Of a DNA stretch of 20,852 bases, positions 6,178 through 15,034 are shown piece by piece. Each line of letters opens with the position of its first letter. The first letter of the stretch is position 1. The position numbers and the translations under genes were made by a program. Origin of the DNA: Bacteroidota bacterium (GTDB lineage Bacteria > Bacteroidota > Bacteroidia > Flavobacteriales > Flavobacteriaceae); contig SMXJ01000013.1 of assembly GCA_004356305.1 (NCBI GenBank), forward strand, positions 1 through 20,852, given 5' to 3'. A model generated the notes under the pieces. It ran no database searches and was not told the origin of the DNA. It saw nothing but the letters and a program-made list of their open reading frames with translations.

Positions 6178-8133
6178 ATGAACAAAATTATTACACTGTC
6201 GGTTTTTTTATTTTTTCTGACCAATTCAGTCTTTGCCCAAAAAAATGAAGATGTTTTGATGACTATAGATGATCAACCGGTTTTGGCGAGTGAATTTAAA
6301 CGGGTATATCTAAAGAATCTCGATTTAGTACTGGAGGAGTCACAAAAGAGTGTGGACGGTTATTTAAAGCTTTTTGTGGACTATAAACTAAAAGTCGCCG
6401 AAGCCTATTCACAGGGGTTTGACCAGTCTGACACGTATAAAAAAGATTTTTCAAAGTACGAAGAACAATTATCTAGAAATTACATATTTGAAGACAAGGT
6501 AACTTCGGAATTGGCAAAAGAAGCCTTTGAACGCAATCTGGAAGAAATAGAAGCTTCCCATATTTTGATCATGGTAAATTACGATGCCGTGCCCCGGGAT
6601 ACTTTGGCGGCTTTCGATAAAATAAAAGGCATAAGAGACAGAGCCTTAAAGGAGGATTTTACGGCTTTGGCCAGGGAAACTTCTGAAGAACCGGGTATAG
6701 AAAAGTCCGGCGGTAACTTAGGCTATTTCACGGCTTTTGCTTTGGTCTATCCTTTTGAGACTGCGGCTTACGCCACTGAAGTAGGAGAGGTTTCTGAAAT
6801 CATAAGAACTCAGTTCGGCTATCATATTATAAAGGTGCATGATCGCAGAATGAAAGAACCCGAAATTACGGTTTCGCATATTATGATCTCTACAAAAGAA
6901 GGCGCTTCAAGCTATGTTCCTGAAGCGCGAATAGGAGAGCTCTATGTGTTATTGGAGCAGGGTGATTCGTTTGAAAGCCTGGCCAAACAATATTCAGATG
7001 ATAAGAACTCGGGTAAGAACGGAGGTAGGATAAAGCGATTTAGCAAGGGTGGTCTGCGCTCCTCGGTTTTTGAAGAGGCGGCTTATAAATTGGAAAATCC
7101 GGGAGATATCTCTAATCCCATAAAAACGGAGTTTGGTTGGCATATTATTCGCCTTGAAGAAAAGCATCCGCTTCCCACCTATGAAGAAAAACGCGAAATA
7201 CTGGAACGTCGTGTAAAAGAGGGAAGCCGCTCCAAGATCGTCACCCAGGCCGTGAAGGTAAAAATAAAGGAGAAATTTGGTTTTGTAAATGAAACGGGCT
7301 ATTCACCTTATTTTGATACTTACGTGGGTGATGAAGTAGTGAAACGTAAGTGGGTATACGATACGATACCTGCCTCGGAAAATAAAAAAATGTTTACCAT
7401 TGGCGATCGGGATTTCTATTTTGATGATTTTGCTCGTTTTATTCAAAAAAGACAATATGCTAGTAAAAGGTATATAAGTAGAATTACTTTGATGACCGAT
7501 TTTTACGATGAATTCGAAACGCTTCAGCTTAAAACCTATTTCAGAGAAAAGCTAGAGCTCGAAAACGAAGAATATGCTGGCATTATAAGTGAATATAGAG
7601 ATGGTCTTCTCATTTTTGATGTGATGGGAAAAAACGTATGGAGAAAAGCAAAAAAGGATTCCGTAGGTCAATTGCAATATTTTGAAGACCATAAATTGAA
7701 GTACCAATGGAAAACAAGAGTGGATGTTGAAATTTTAGCAACGACCAAAGAAGATGTTGTTGATGAGTTGGAAAAACTCATGAAAGAAGGAAAAACCGGT
7801 AAAGAAATTAGGGGCCTCCTCAATAAGGATAATGAAGTAAACGTACTGTTAACCAAAGGTGTTTTTGAAATTGGTCGAAGTGAATTACCATCCGGTTTTC
7901 TACCTGATATGGGAGTTTCCATAATATATACCGAAAACGAGTCGTTTATAATAATAAACGTTAAGGAAATTACCCCACCGGGACCAAGGGTGTTCGAAGA
8001 GATCAAGGGAAGGGTGCTGAGCGATTATCAAACGTTTATCGAAGAACAATGGATGGATCAGCTGCGCGCGAAATACAAAGTAGAAATCAATAAAAAAACC
8101 TTAAAAAAGCTTAAAAAGGAATTGAACTCCTAA
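6178..8133 (+). CDS. Periplasmic peptidylprolyl isomerase with two parvulin domains (SurA/PpiC-like)
   Basis: I chose the ATG at 6178 over a TTG six bases upstream because it begins M-N-K-I-I-T-L, a standard signal peptide, with cleavage likely after F-A (residue 20). The 651-residue protein has a SurA-like N-terminal helical region (about 25-120) and parvulin domains at about 126-222 (E-A-S-H-I-L to G-Y-H-I-I-K-V) and 231-326 (V-S-H-I-M-I to G-W-H-I-I-R-L). A long C-terminal region of about 320 residues resembles no domain I can name. It should isomerise prolyl bonds and chaperone outer-membrane proteins in the periplasm. Its stop codon overlaps the next ATG (TAATG at 8131-8135), so it is translationally coupled to the following lipoprotein gene. 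Confidence 0.88.
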   Translation: MNKIITLSVFLFFLTNSVFAQKNEDVLMTIDDQPVLASEFKRVYLKNLDLVLEESQKSVDGYLKLFVDYKLKVAEAYSQGFDQSDTYKKDFSKYEEQLSRNYIFEDKVTSELAKEAFERNLEEIEASHILIMVNYDAVPRDTLAAFDKIKGIRDRALKEDFTALARETSEEPGIEKSGGNLGYFTAFALVYPFETAAYATEVGEVSEIIRTQFGYHIIKVHDRRMKEPEITVSHIMISTKEGASSYVPEARIGELYVLLEQGDSFESLAKQYSDDKNSGKNGGRIKRFSKGGLRSSVFEEAAYKLENPGDISNPIKTEFGWHIIRLEEKHPLPTYEEKREILERRVKEGSRSKIVTQAVKVKIKEKFGFVNETGYSPYFDTYVGDEVVKRKWVYDTIPASENKKMFTIGDRDFYFDDFARFIQKRQYASKRYISRITLMTDFYDEFETLQLKTYFREKLELENEEYAGIISEYRDGLLIFDVMGKNVWRKAKKDSVGQLQYFEDHKLKYQWKTRVDVEILATTKEDVVDELEKLMKEGKTGKEIRGLLNKDNEVNVLLTKGVFEIGRSELPSGFLPDMGVSIIYTENESFIIINVKEITPPGPRVFEEIKGRVLSDYQTFIEEQWMDQLRAKYKVEINKKTLKKLKKELNS

Positions 8134-8987
8134 TGCATAAATTATCCCCACTTATTCTTGTATTATTCATAGTACTTTCTTGTGATTATTTCAAGCAAGA
8201 CGACCCTCGTATCCCTATTGCCAGGGTGAATGATGAGTATTTATATGAGGAAGATATAGCCGATTTAATTTCACAGGCTACGTCCAAAGAAGACAGTGCA
8301 TTGTTGGTTAATAACCATATAAAACGTTGGGCGACGCAACAATTACTGATCGATCAGGCCAAGATCAATTTAACAGATCATGAATTGAACGAATACAATA
8401 AATTGGTGGATCAATATAAAACCGATCTATACACAGAGGCCTACAAAAGTAATATCGTTTCTTTACAGCTGAACAGTACCATCACTGAAGAAGAGATGTT
8501 GGTTTACTACGAGGCCAATAAGGAAAATTTTAAGTTGAACGACCAATTGGTTAAAGTGCGTTATATACATCTCAGTGAAAGTTTTGATGATCTGAGTGGC
8601 ATTCGTGAAAAGCTCAGACGCTTTAATACAGCCGACAAACTCGCACTTGCTGAGCTCGGTATAAAATTTCAATCCTATAACTTCAATGATTCTACCTGGG
8701 TTAAAAAGGAAAGTTTGTTAAAAAACATACCTGTGATCAAATCTTCGGAAAACCAAGTGTTAAAAAAATCAAATTTTACACAATTGCAAGACTCATTAGG
8801 AGTATATTTGGTGAAAATTGAAGATTTACTCAATAGGAATGAGACGGCACCATTATCGTTTGTGTCACCTACGATCGAGCAAATAATTTTGAATAAAAGA
8901 AAATTGGAACTCATAAAAAAATTAGAAAAGGATATAACAAAAGATGCGATTAAGGATAAAAAATTTGAGACCTTCACAAAACAATAA
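8133..8987 (+). CDS. SurA-like lipoprotein with a degenerate PPIase region
   Basis: The 284-residue protein starts with a lipoprotein signal, I-V-L-S-C with Cys17 as the lipidated residue. Residues 27-48 (I-P-I-A-R-V-N-D-E-Y-L-Y-E-E-D-I) match the opening of SurA/PpiC-type chaperones, followed by the expected helical region. V-K-V-R-Y-I-H-L at 140-147 looks like the first strand of a parvulin domain. The G-G-x-L-G and G-x-H-I-I motifs seen in both neighbours are absent, so isomerase activity is doubtful. It probably acts as a membrane-tethered chaperone beside its neighbours. It overlaps the upstream gene by 1 base and the downstream gene by 44, implying tight co-translation. Confidence 0.75.
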   Translation: MHKLSPLILVLFIVLSCDYFKQDDPRIPIARVNDEYLYEEDIADLISQATSKEDSALLVNNHIKRWATQQLLIDQAKINLTDHELNEYNKLVDQYKTDLYTEAYKSNIVSLQLNSTITEEEMLVYYEANKENFKLNDQLVKVRYIHLSESFDDLSGIREKLRRFNTADKLALAELGIKFQSYNFNDSTWVKKESLLKNIPVIKSSENQVLKKSNFTQLQDSLGVYLVKIEDLLNRNETAPLSFVSPTIEQIILNKRKLELIKKLEKDITKDAIKDKKFETFTKQ

Positions 8988-10407
8988 GCTACTCACTCTT
9001 CTATTTTTATTGGTAATTACCACCCTGTCTGCACAGGTTGTGGTGATAGATAGTACCAATGTTATCAAGGACGATATTCCAGAATCAACGGTTAAGAGGG
9101 ATACGGTAAAGACCTTTAAACGTTTCAAAGCTGAGGGAGTATCTGCAGTAATTGGTGAGTATGTGGTGTTAGACAGTGATATTGATAAGAGTTATATTGA
9201 GTTAGTACAACAAGGAATCCCGGTGGAAGACGTAACACGCTGTCAATTACTGGGTAAATTAATGGAAGACAAGCTGTATGCCCATCACGCCAAGCAGGAC
9301 AGCCTCGTGGTGACTGACGCTGAAATTAACCAACGCATCGACCAGCAAATGCAATACATTATCGGAGAGTTTGGCGGGGACGAAGATAAAGTGGCAAGAT
9401 TCTATAAAAAGAATAATATCGGAGAATTGCGTGAAGATTTATTTGCGACTAATAAAACACTCATGCTTGCTGCTGAAATGCAGCGAAAAGTAGTAGAAGA
9501 AATAGAAGTAACTCCGGAAGAAGTTCGGGAGTTTTTCTTTTCTATTCCTAAAGAAGACCGACCGTTCTTTAGCGCCGAAGTCGAAGTAGCACAAATTGTG
9601 GTAGAGCCCGAGATAACCGAAAAGGCAAAAAAAGATGTGATCGACAAACTCAATGGTTTTCGTCGTGACATAGTTGAAAACGGTGCCAGCTTTTCTTCAA
9701 AAGCGGTGTTATATTCCAAGGATGCGACAAGATCCAAGGGGGGATTGATCGAAGGAGTAAAGAGAAATTCACCCATGGCAAAAGAATTCAAAGACGTGGC
9801 ATTCTCACTGCTTGAAGGGGAAGTAAGCGAACCTTTCGAAACAGAGTTCGGATGGCACTTATTGACCGTGGATAAAGTAAGAGGACAGGAATTGGATGTT
9901 CGTCACATCATTGTTTTTCCGGATGTTACTCAGGCCACCATAGATACGGCAAGGGCAAAAATCGATAGTATTCGGGTGTCAATTATTGCGGAAAAAATAG
10001 ACTTTGCGACGGCCGCTCGTATTTATTCAAGTGAAAAGGAAACTCGCAATAATGGAGGTCAATTGGTAAATCCTGTTTCTTTCGACACTCGTTTTGACCT
10101 AACAAAAATGGATCCTACTTTGAGCGCACAGGTCTATAATTTGAAAGAAGGCGAAGTGTCCAAAGTGTTTACAGATAGAGATTATACGGGCAAGAGCAAG
10201 TTTAAAATACTTACGGTAACAAAGAGGTATGAGGAACATCCTGCTGAATTCAGTAAAGATTATGAAAAAATTAAAGATCTTGCTTTAAAACAGAAGCAAA
10301 TTCATACGATCGAAAAGTGGCAAAACAAAAAAATACAAGAAACCTACGTAAGTGTAAATAGAGATTATAACGATTGTGAATTCTCCAGCAATTGGATCAA
10401 AAATTAA
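8944..10407 (+). CDS. surA: SurA-type periplasmic peptidylprolyl isomerase
   Basis: The 487-residue protein starts with a basic N-terminus and hydrophobic signal ending T-L-S-A-Q (residues 27-31). The ATG at 8944 is the only ATG that gives a full signal peptide; a TTG at 8968 is an alternative. The SurA N-terminal helical region spans about 65-200 (V-S-A-V-I-G-E-Y-V-V-L-D-S-D-I marks its start). Parvulin domains follow at about 210-312 (E-V-A-Q-I-V-V to G-W-H-L-L-T-V) and 317-430 (L-D-V-R-H-I-I-V onward). SurA escorts unfolded barrel proteins through the periplasm to BAM. It follows the lipoprotein paralogue with a 44-base overlap and precedes a MoxR gene by 19 bases, an order I recall from other flavobacteria. 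Confidence 0.88.
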   Translation: MRLRIKNLRPSQNNKLLTLLFLLVITTLSAQVVVIDSTNVIKDDIPESTVKRDTVKTFKRFKAEGVSAVIGEYVVLDSDIDKSYIELVQQGIPVEDVTRCQLLGKLMEDKLYAHHAKQDSLVVTDAEINQRIDQQMQYIIGEFGGDEDKVARFYKKNNIGELREDLFATNKTLMLAAEMQRKVVEEIEVTPEEVREFFFSIPKEDRPFFSAEVEVAQIVVEPEITEKAKKDVIDKLNGFRRDIVENGASFSSKAVLYSKDATRSKGGLIEGVKRNSPMAKEFKDVAFSLLEGEVSEPFETEFGWHLLTVDKVRGQELDVRHIIVFPDVTQATIDTARAKIDSIRVSIIAEKIDFATAARIYSSEKETRNNGGQLVNPVSFDTRFDLTKMDPTLSAQVYNLKEGEVSKVFTDRDYTGKSKFKILTVTKRYEEHPAEFSKDYEKIKDLALKQKQIHTIEKWQNKKIQETYVSVNRDYNDCEFSSNWIKN

Positions 10408-10426
10408 CTAACAACCTTCCTGGACT

Positions 10427-11380
10427 ATGTCTGATGTAACTGCAGTGGAACAATTAGTTTCCAAATACAACGCTTTGCGACAAGAAATCAAGAAAGTAAT
10501 TGTTGGCCAGGACGAGGTAGTTGAGCAAGTTCTATTATCAATTTTTTCTGGAGGACATGCATTACTTATTGGTGTACCCGGGCTGGCAAAAACATTATTG
10601 GTCAATACGGTCGCAGAAGCTTTAGGGCTTAATTTTAAAAGGATACAGTTCACGCCTGATCTTATGCCAAGCGATATTCTGGGTTCCGAGATCCTGGATC
10701 ACAATCGGGAGTTTAAATTTCTCAAAGGCCCCATTTTTGCCAATATAATCCTGGCCGATGAGATAAACCGCACGCCGCCAAAAACACAGGCAGCCTTACT
10801 TGAAGCGATGCAGGAACGTTCAGTGACCATTGCAGGAAATAATTATAAATTGGATCTGCCTTATTTTGTATTGGCCACTCAAAACCCCATTGAGCAGGAA
10901 GGCACTTATCCTTTACCCGAAGCCCAATTGGATCGTTTTATGTTCGCGGTAAATTTGGATTATCCATCTTTTTCTGAAGAAGTTGAGATTGTGAAGACAA
11001 CCACATCGGGTGAGCAAGCCCAGGTGAATGCTTTATTCACCGCTCAGGAGATGGTGGATTTCCAAAACCTTATCAGACGTATCCCGGTTGCGGAGAATGT
11101 TGTGGAGTATGCTGTGACCTTAGTGAATAAAACCAGACCTAAAAGTCGGATGGCAACTGATATCGTTAAGAAATACATCGACTGGGGCGCTAGTCCCAGG
11201 GCGTCACAAAACCTGATCCTGGGAGCAAAAGCCAATGCCGCGCTGAACGGAAAGTTCTCCCCTGATATTGAAGATGTTCGAAAAGTAGCTATTGGCATAC
11301 TTCGCCATAGATTGATCAAAAACTACAAAGCCGAGGCAGAGGGTTTGACCATTGAAGAAATAGTCGCCAGCTTATATTAA
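10427..11380 (+). CDS. MoxR-family AAA+ ATPase
   Basis: The 317-residue cytoplasmic ATPase shows Walker A G-V-P-G-L-A-K-T (residues 49-56), Walker B I-I-L-A-D-E-I-N (107-114) and sensor 1 A-T-Q-N-P-I-E-Q-E-G-T-Y-P-L-P-E-A-Q-L-D (150-169), the hallmark of MoxR proteins. A C-terminal lid domain contains W-G-A-S-P-R-A-S-Q. Length is normal. MoxR ATPases act as chaperones, often with a VWA-domain partner and a DUF58 protein; neither follows here, where a gap of about 470 bases ensues. Here the gene closes the PPIase operon, 19 bases after surA. A link to envelope protein maturation is inferred from that position only. Confidence 0.93.
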   Translation: MSDVTAVEQLVSKYNALRQEIKKVIVGQDEVVEQVLLSIFSGGHALLIGVPGLAKTLLVNTVAEALGLNFKRIQFTPDLMPSDILGSEILDHNREFKFLKGPIFANIILADEINRTPPKTQAALLEAMQERSVTIAGNNYKLDLPYFVLATQNPIEQEGTYPLPEAQLDRFMFAVNLDYPSFSEEVEIVKTTTSGEQAQVNALFTAQEMVDFQNLIRRIPVAENVVEYAVTLVNKTRPKSRMATDIVKKYIDWGASPRASQNLILGAKANAALNGKFSPDIEDVRKVAIGILRHRLIKNYKAEAEGLTIEEIVASLY

Positions 11381-11851
11381 TCAGGAAGGACGATATTTAG
11401 AAGGCTGCCTGATTCGTCTTAGTATTAGTAATCGATGTAGTGCCGGTTTTAACATTAGGAAGGAAATTACCGGAATCGATATCCCATTGTTGCGGATTTG
11501 TAAGGAACTTTAATTTGGGGATGAATTTTTTTGTGGTAAATGATCTCACGACAATCCTATTATCCTATCTGTTGTATTGTCTTTACGGTAAACCTATGAT
11601 GGATTTAAGAGACCGAACCTACTTCCGAAGAAAGTATGCACAAAATAAATTATATATTTGATAAATAACAGTATGTAATTTTGACTAATACTCAATTTTA
11701 TATACTAAATAGTACTATAAATTGAATAATAGTTATAAAATTTCCTAATTCGTTAGATTATTGTAATTAATTCTTAAATTTTGTACTTTTGTCTTCGGTC
11801 ATGTAAGCTTCGAGTAAAGGTGTGCTTCTTAAAAAAATGAAAACTAAAACT
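11381..11851. other. Long intergenic region without a convincing gene
   Basis: This stretch between moxR and acnA holds the acnA promoter at its end and otherwise no gene I can support. A 73-codon plus-strand frame from a GTG at 11440 lacks family resemblance. On the minus strand a frame ends at a TAA at 11397-11399, is open for about 53 codons with no ATG, and ends N-P-Q-Q-W-D-I-D-S-G-N-F-L-P-N-V-K, which reads like ordinary protein and may be a gene remnant. An interrupted inverted repeat lies at 11431-11480: ATCGAT and CCGGT on the left, ACCGG and ATCGAT on the right. The last 180 bases are very AT-rich. Confidence 0.5.
11761..11791 (+). promoter_or_regulatory. Promoter of acnA
   Basis: TTG at 11761-11763, a 20-bp spacer and TACTTTTG at 11784-11791 match the Bacteroidota consensus. 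The transcript should start near 11798, about 54 bases upstream of the ATG at 11852. Confidence 0.65.
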
Positions 11852-14116
11852 ATGGCTTTCGATATTGATATGATAAAAAAGGTATACGCCCAATTGCCCG
11901 AAAGAGTTGATAAAGCTCGGCAGATCGTGGGTACGCCTTTAACACTATCAGAAAAAATTCTATACAGTCACCTTTGGGACGGAACGGCAACAAAAGCTTT
12001 TACCCGTGGCGAAGATTATGTAAATTTTGCACCTGATAGAATTGCTTTACAGGATGCCACAGCACAAATGGCATTGTTACAATTCATGCAAGCGGGGAAA
12101 AGCAAGGTGGCTGTGCCCACCACGGTTCATTGTGACCACTTGATCCAGGCAAAGCAAGGCGCTGTAGCCGATCTGAAAAGAGCCAATGAAACCAGTAGCG
12201 AAGTATTTGATTTTCTAGAGGCGGTTTCAAATAAATATGGAATAGGTTTTTGGAAACCGGGTTCCGGTATTATCCACCAGGTGGTTCTGGAAAACTATGC
12301 GTTCCCCGGTGGGATGATGATAGGTACCGATTCGCATACAGTGAACGAGGGTGGATTGGGAATGGTGGCCATTGGAGTGGGTGGAGCAGATGCTGTGGAC
12401 GTTATGGCAAATATGGCGTGGGAATTAAAATTTCCGAAGCTTATAGGAGTCAAATTAACAGGGGAACTAAACGGTTGGACGGCTTCCAAAGATGTAATTT
12501 TAAAAGTAGCCGGAATCTTAACGGTAAAAGGAGGAACCGGGGCTATCTTAGAATATTTTGGGCCAGGGGCTCAAAACCTGTCTTGTACCGGGAAAGGTAC
12601 CATTTGCAATATGGGAGCTGAAATTGGTGCCACAACTTCTACCTTTGGATATGATGATTCCATGGAACGTTTCTTACGTGCTACGGAAAGGGAAGATATT
12701 GCCGACGAGGCGAATAAGATAAGAGAATACTTAACCGGAGACGCCGAAGTTTATGAGACTCCGGAGCAGTATTTCGATCAGGTTATCGAGATCGACCTTT
12801 CCGAGCTGCGGCCACATTTAAACGGGCCTTTTACACCCGATCTGGCAACGCCGGTAGGTGAATTGGGTGAAAAAGCAAGAAAGAACGATTGGCCGCTAAA
12901 AGTAGATTGGGGTTTGATAGGTTCGTGTACTAATTCATCATATGAAGACCTAACCCGGTCAGCCTCTATCGCGCAACAGGCTATCGATAAAAAATTAAAA
13001 CCGAAAAGTGAATTCGGGATCAACCCGGGAAGTGAACAGATTCGATACACCGCGGAACGCGACGGAATATTAAGCGTATTTGAAAACCTGGGAGCCACTA
13101 TATTTACAAACGCTTGCGGACCCTGTATAGGTCAATGGGATAGAAGTGATCTAAAAGGTGATGAAAAAAATACCATCGTTCATTCCTTTAACCGGAACTT
13201 CTCAAAGCGTGCCGACGGAAACCCAAATACTCACGCTTTTGTTGGGTCTCCCGAAATGGTTACAGCCATTGCGATTGCAGGTCGATTGGATTTTGATCCA
13301 TTACACGATACCTTGATCAACGAAGAAGGAGATGAAGTAAAACTTGACGTCCCCGTTGGGATTGAACTCCCTCCTCTGGGTTTTGATGTACGGGATAATG
13401 GATATATAGAACCGGTAACCGATGGTAGCGGGGTAAATATAACAGTTAACCCGGCAAGTGAACGATTGGAGCTATTGACACCATTTGAGCCAATTCAGGA
13501 TGATGAATTACAAGGTGTTAAGCTATTGATAAAAGCCTTCGGAAAATGTACCACCGACCATATTTCCATGGCGGGCCCCTGGTTACGGTATAGAGGTCAT
13601 CTGGACAATATTTCTAACAACTGTCTAATCGGTGCCGTAAACGCATATAATAAGAAAACCAATTTTGTTAAAAGTCAGTTGAACGGTGATTACGGTGGTG
13701 TCCCCGATACCCAACGAGATTATAAAGCAGCCGGGATTAAAACAATAGTAGTGGGTGATCATAATTATGGCGAAGGATCTTCCCGTGAGCATGCGGCTAT
13801 GGAGCCACGACACCTTGGTGTTGCGGCTGTATTGGTAAAATCGTTCGCACGTATCCATGAGACCAACCTGAAAAAACAGGGGATGTTAGGATTGACTTTC
13901 GATGATGAAGCCAACTATGATCTGATACAGGAAGACGACACCTTTAATTTTCTTGATATTTCAGATTTCGCACCCGGTAAATCGTTGACCATTGAAGTAG
14001 TACACACAGATGGAACCAAGGATATCATTATGGCAAATCACACCTACAACGCTTCGCAAATAGAGTGGTATCGTGAAGGTAGTGCACTGAACTTGATTAA
14101 GAAGCAAAATGCATAA
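11852..14116 (+). CDS. acnA: Aconitate hydratase
   Basis: This enzyme interconverts citrate and isocitrate in the TCA cycle using a [4Fe-4S] cluster. I chose the ATG at 11852 (M-A-F-D-I-D-M-I-K-K-V-Y) because flavobacterial homologues begin this way; the frame is open ten codons further, from a GTG at 11822. The 754-residue protein is of the mitochondrial-like aconitase type. The cluster ligands are Cys359 in G-S-C-T-N-S-S and Cys422 and Cys425 in N-A-C-G-P-C-I-G-Q-W. Other signatures are V-P-T-T-V-H-C-D-H-L (88-97), G-T-D-S-H-T (158-163) and, in the C-terminal swivel domain, G-E-G-S-S-R-E-H-A-A. All key residues are intact. It appears monocistronic and converges with the next gene. Confidence 0.97.
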   Translation: MAFDIDMIKKVYAQLPERVDKARQIVGTPLTLSEKILYSHLWDGTATKAFTRGEDYVNFAPDRIALQDATAQMALLQFMQAGKSKVAVPTTVHCDHLIQAKQGAVADLKRANETSSEVFDFLEAVSNKYGIGFWKPGSGIIHQVVLENYAFPGGMMIGTDSHTVNEGGLGMVAIGVGGADAVDVMANMAWELKFPKLIGVKLTGELNGWTASKDVILKVAGILTVKGGTGAILEYFGPGAQNLSCTGKGTICNMGAEIGATTSTFGYDDSMERFLRATEREDIADEANKIREYLTGDAEVYETPEQYFDQVIEIDLSELRPHLNGPFTPDLATPVGELGEKARKNDWPLKVDWGLIGSCTNSSYEDLTRSASIAQQAIDKKLKPKSEFGINPGSEQIRYTAERDGILSVFENLGATIFTNACGPCIGQWDRSDLKGDEKNTIVHSFNRNFSKRADGNPNTHAFVGSPEMVTAIAIAGRLDFDPLHDTLINEEGDEVKLDVPVGIELPPLGFDVRDNGYIEPVTDGSGVNITVNPASERLELLTPFEPIQDDELQGVKLLIKAFGKCTTDHISMAGPWLRYRGHLDNISNNCLIGAVNAYNKKTNFVKSQLNGDYGGVPDTQRDYKAAGIKTIVVGDHNYGEGSSREHAAMEPRHLGVAAVLVKSFARIHETNLKKQGMLGLTFDDEANYDLIQEDDTFNFLDISDFAPGKSLTIEVVHTDGTKDIIMANHTYNASQIEWYREGSALNLIKKQNA

Positions 14117-14163
14117 AAGGCAGATTCAATAATAAGCGAAAGACCTTGTGAGAAATTGTAGGG

Positions 14164-15030
14164 TTATTTCGTGAAGTAATCTTCGATAAATTGATGTGTA
14201 AAAAGATTTGCCCCTTCTTCTTTCAGATGTACAGGGTCGCTAAACAGTGATCGTTCTTGGATCAATTCAGTGTAATTATTATAATTGGGTAACCATCTTT
14301 CCATGATATCTAGATTTCCTTTAAATTGAAAAATGGGTGCCGTAAAAAAATAGACTTCCGTATTAAGATTGGAACATGCATCCAGAATATCAGCGAAGAA
14401 AATATTTTCTTTTTCGATTAGATAATGTTCGAAAACATCTAATTTCTGCAGTTCACCATGAATTGGTTTAAAACCCTGGTTTTCATAGAAATTTGGTTTT
14501 TTACCTAACATACTTAAAACTACATTTCGAAATCCAAGTTCAGACTCATAGTACTGATATCGGTAAAACGGGATCCACCTAAAAAATTTATATTGTGAAT
14601 CCTGATTTTCGTATTGTGAATAAATGGACTTTTCTTTAAGATAAGGTATCCAGGGAAACTGTGCCATCTTGTCCGGAATTTCCATGTTATAGGTGTAATC
14701 TACTTGAATAAAAATTTTTCGGACTTTGATGTTTTTTAGCACTTCAAGCGTCATAAGTTTTAGCTCAAAGGGATAACTGTTGACATAGGCAAGATTAAGT
14801 CCTTTTTCCCCCGTTTCTCGCTCGATTAAAACGGGATTAATGTGGTAATTACTTCGGGAATTCCCTATGACCACATAGTCTAAAGAATCGGTGCCGATGT
14901 CTCGAACCCACATTACTTTATTTCGCGGGCTACCATGATTATAAACATATGTATATGTATATTCTCCTAAGTATTGCAAGGAAACTACGATAACTATTAA
15001 AATCGTAACATAAATAATAAATCGTTTCAT
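14164..15030 (-). CDS. SGNH-like membrane-anchored partner of an MBOAT acyltransferase
   Basis: I place the start at 15030 (M-K-R-F-I-I-Y-V-T-I), four bases after the MBOAT stop; the frame is open further but would overlap the upstream gene. The 288-residue protein has one N-terminal membrane helix (about residues 4-22) and a periplasmic domain. G-N-S-R-S at 56-60 carries a candidate nucleophile Ser58, and D-P-V-H-L-K-E-E-G at 265-273 supplies Asp265 and His268, the D-x-x-H end of an SGNH triad, as in DltD- and AlgJ/AlgX-like proteins. Such proteins work with an MBOAT partner to transfer acyl groups onto exported polymers. Overall sequence is divergent, so family membership rests on those two motifs and context. 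The target polymer is unknown. Confidence 0.65.
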   Translation of the reverse strand: MKRFIIYVTILIVIVVSLQYLGEYTYTYVYNHGSPRNKVMWVRDIGTDSLDYVVIGNSRSNYHINPVLIERETGEKGLNLAYVNSYPFELKLMTLEVLKNIKVRKIFIQVDYTYNMEIPDKMAQFPWIPYLKEKSIYSQYENQDSQYKFFRWIPFYRYQYYESELGFRNVVLSMLGKKPNFYENQGFKPIHGELQKLDVFEHYLIEKENIFFADILDACSNLNTEVYFFTAPIFQFKGNLDIMERWLPNYNNYTELIQERSLFSDPVHLKEEGANLFTHQFIEDYFTK

Positions 15031-15034
15031 TGTC

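Noticed and set aside
11440..11661. 73-codon plus-strand frame from a GTG
   Set aside because: No start context, no promoter and no recognisable family; its composition looks like translated non-coding DNA.
11822..11851. GTG start for acnA ten codons upstream
   Set aside because: Flavobacterial aconitases start M-A-F-D-I-D, which is at 11852.
12250..12621. 123-codon frame inside acnA, and the other long antisense frames in guaB, surA and the GH109-like gene
   Set aside because: They lie wholly within well-supported genes in other frames and have no family resemblance.
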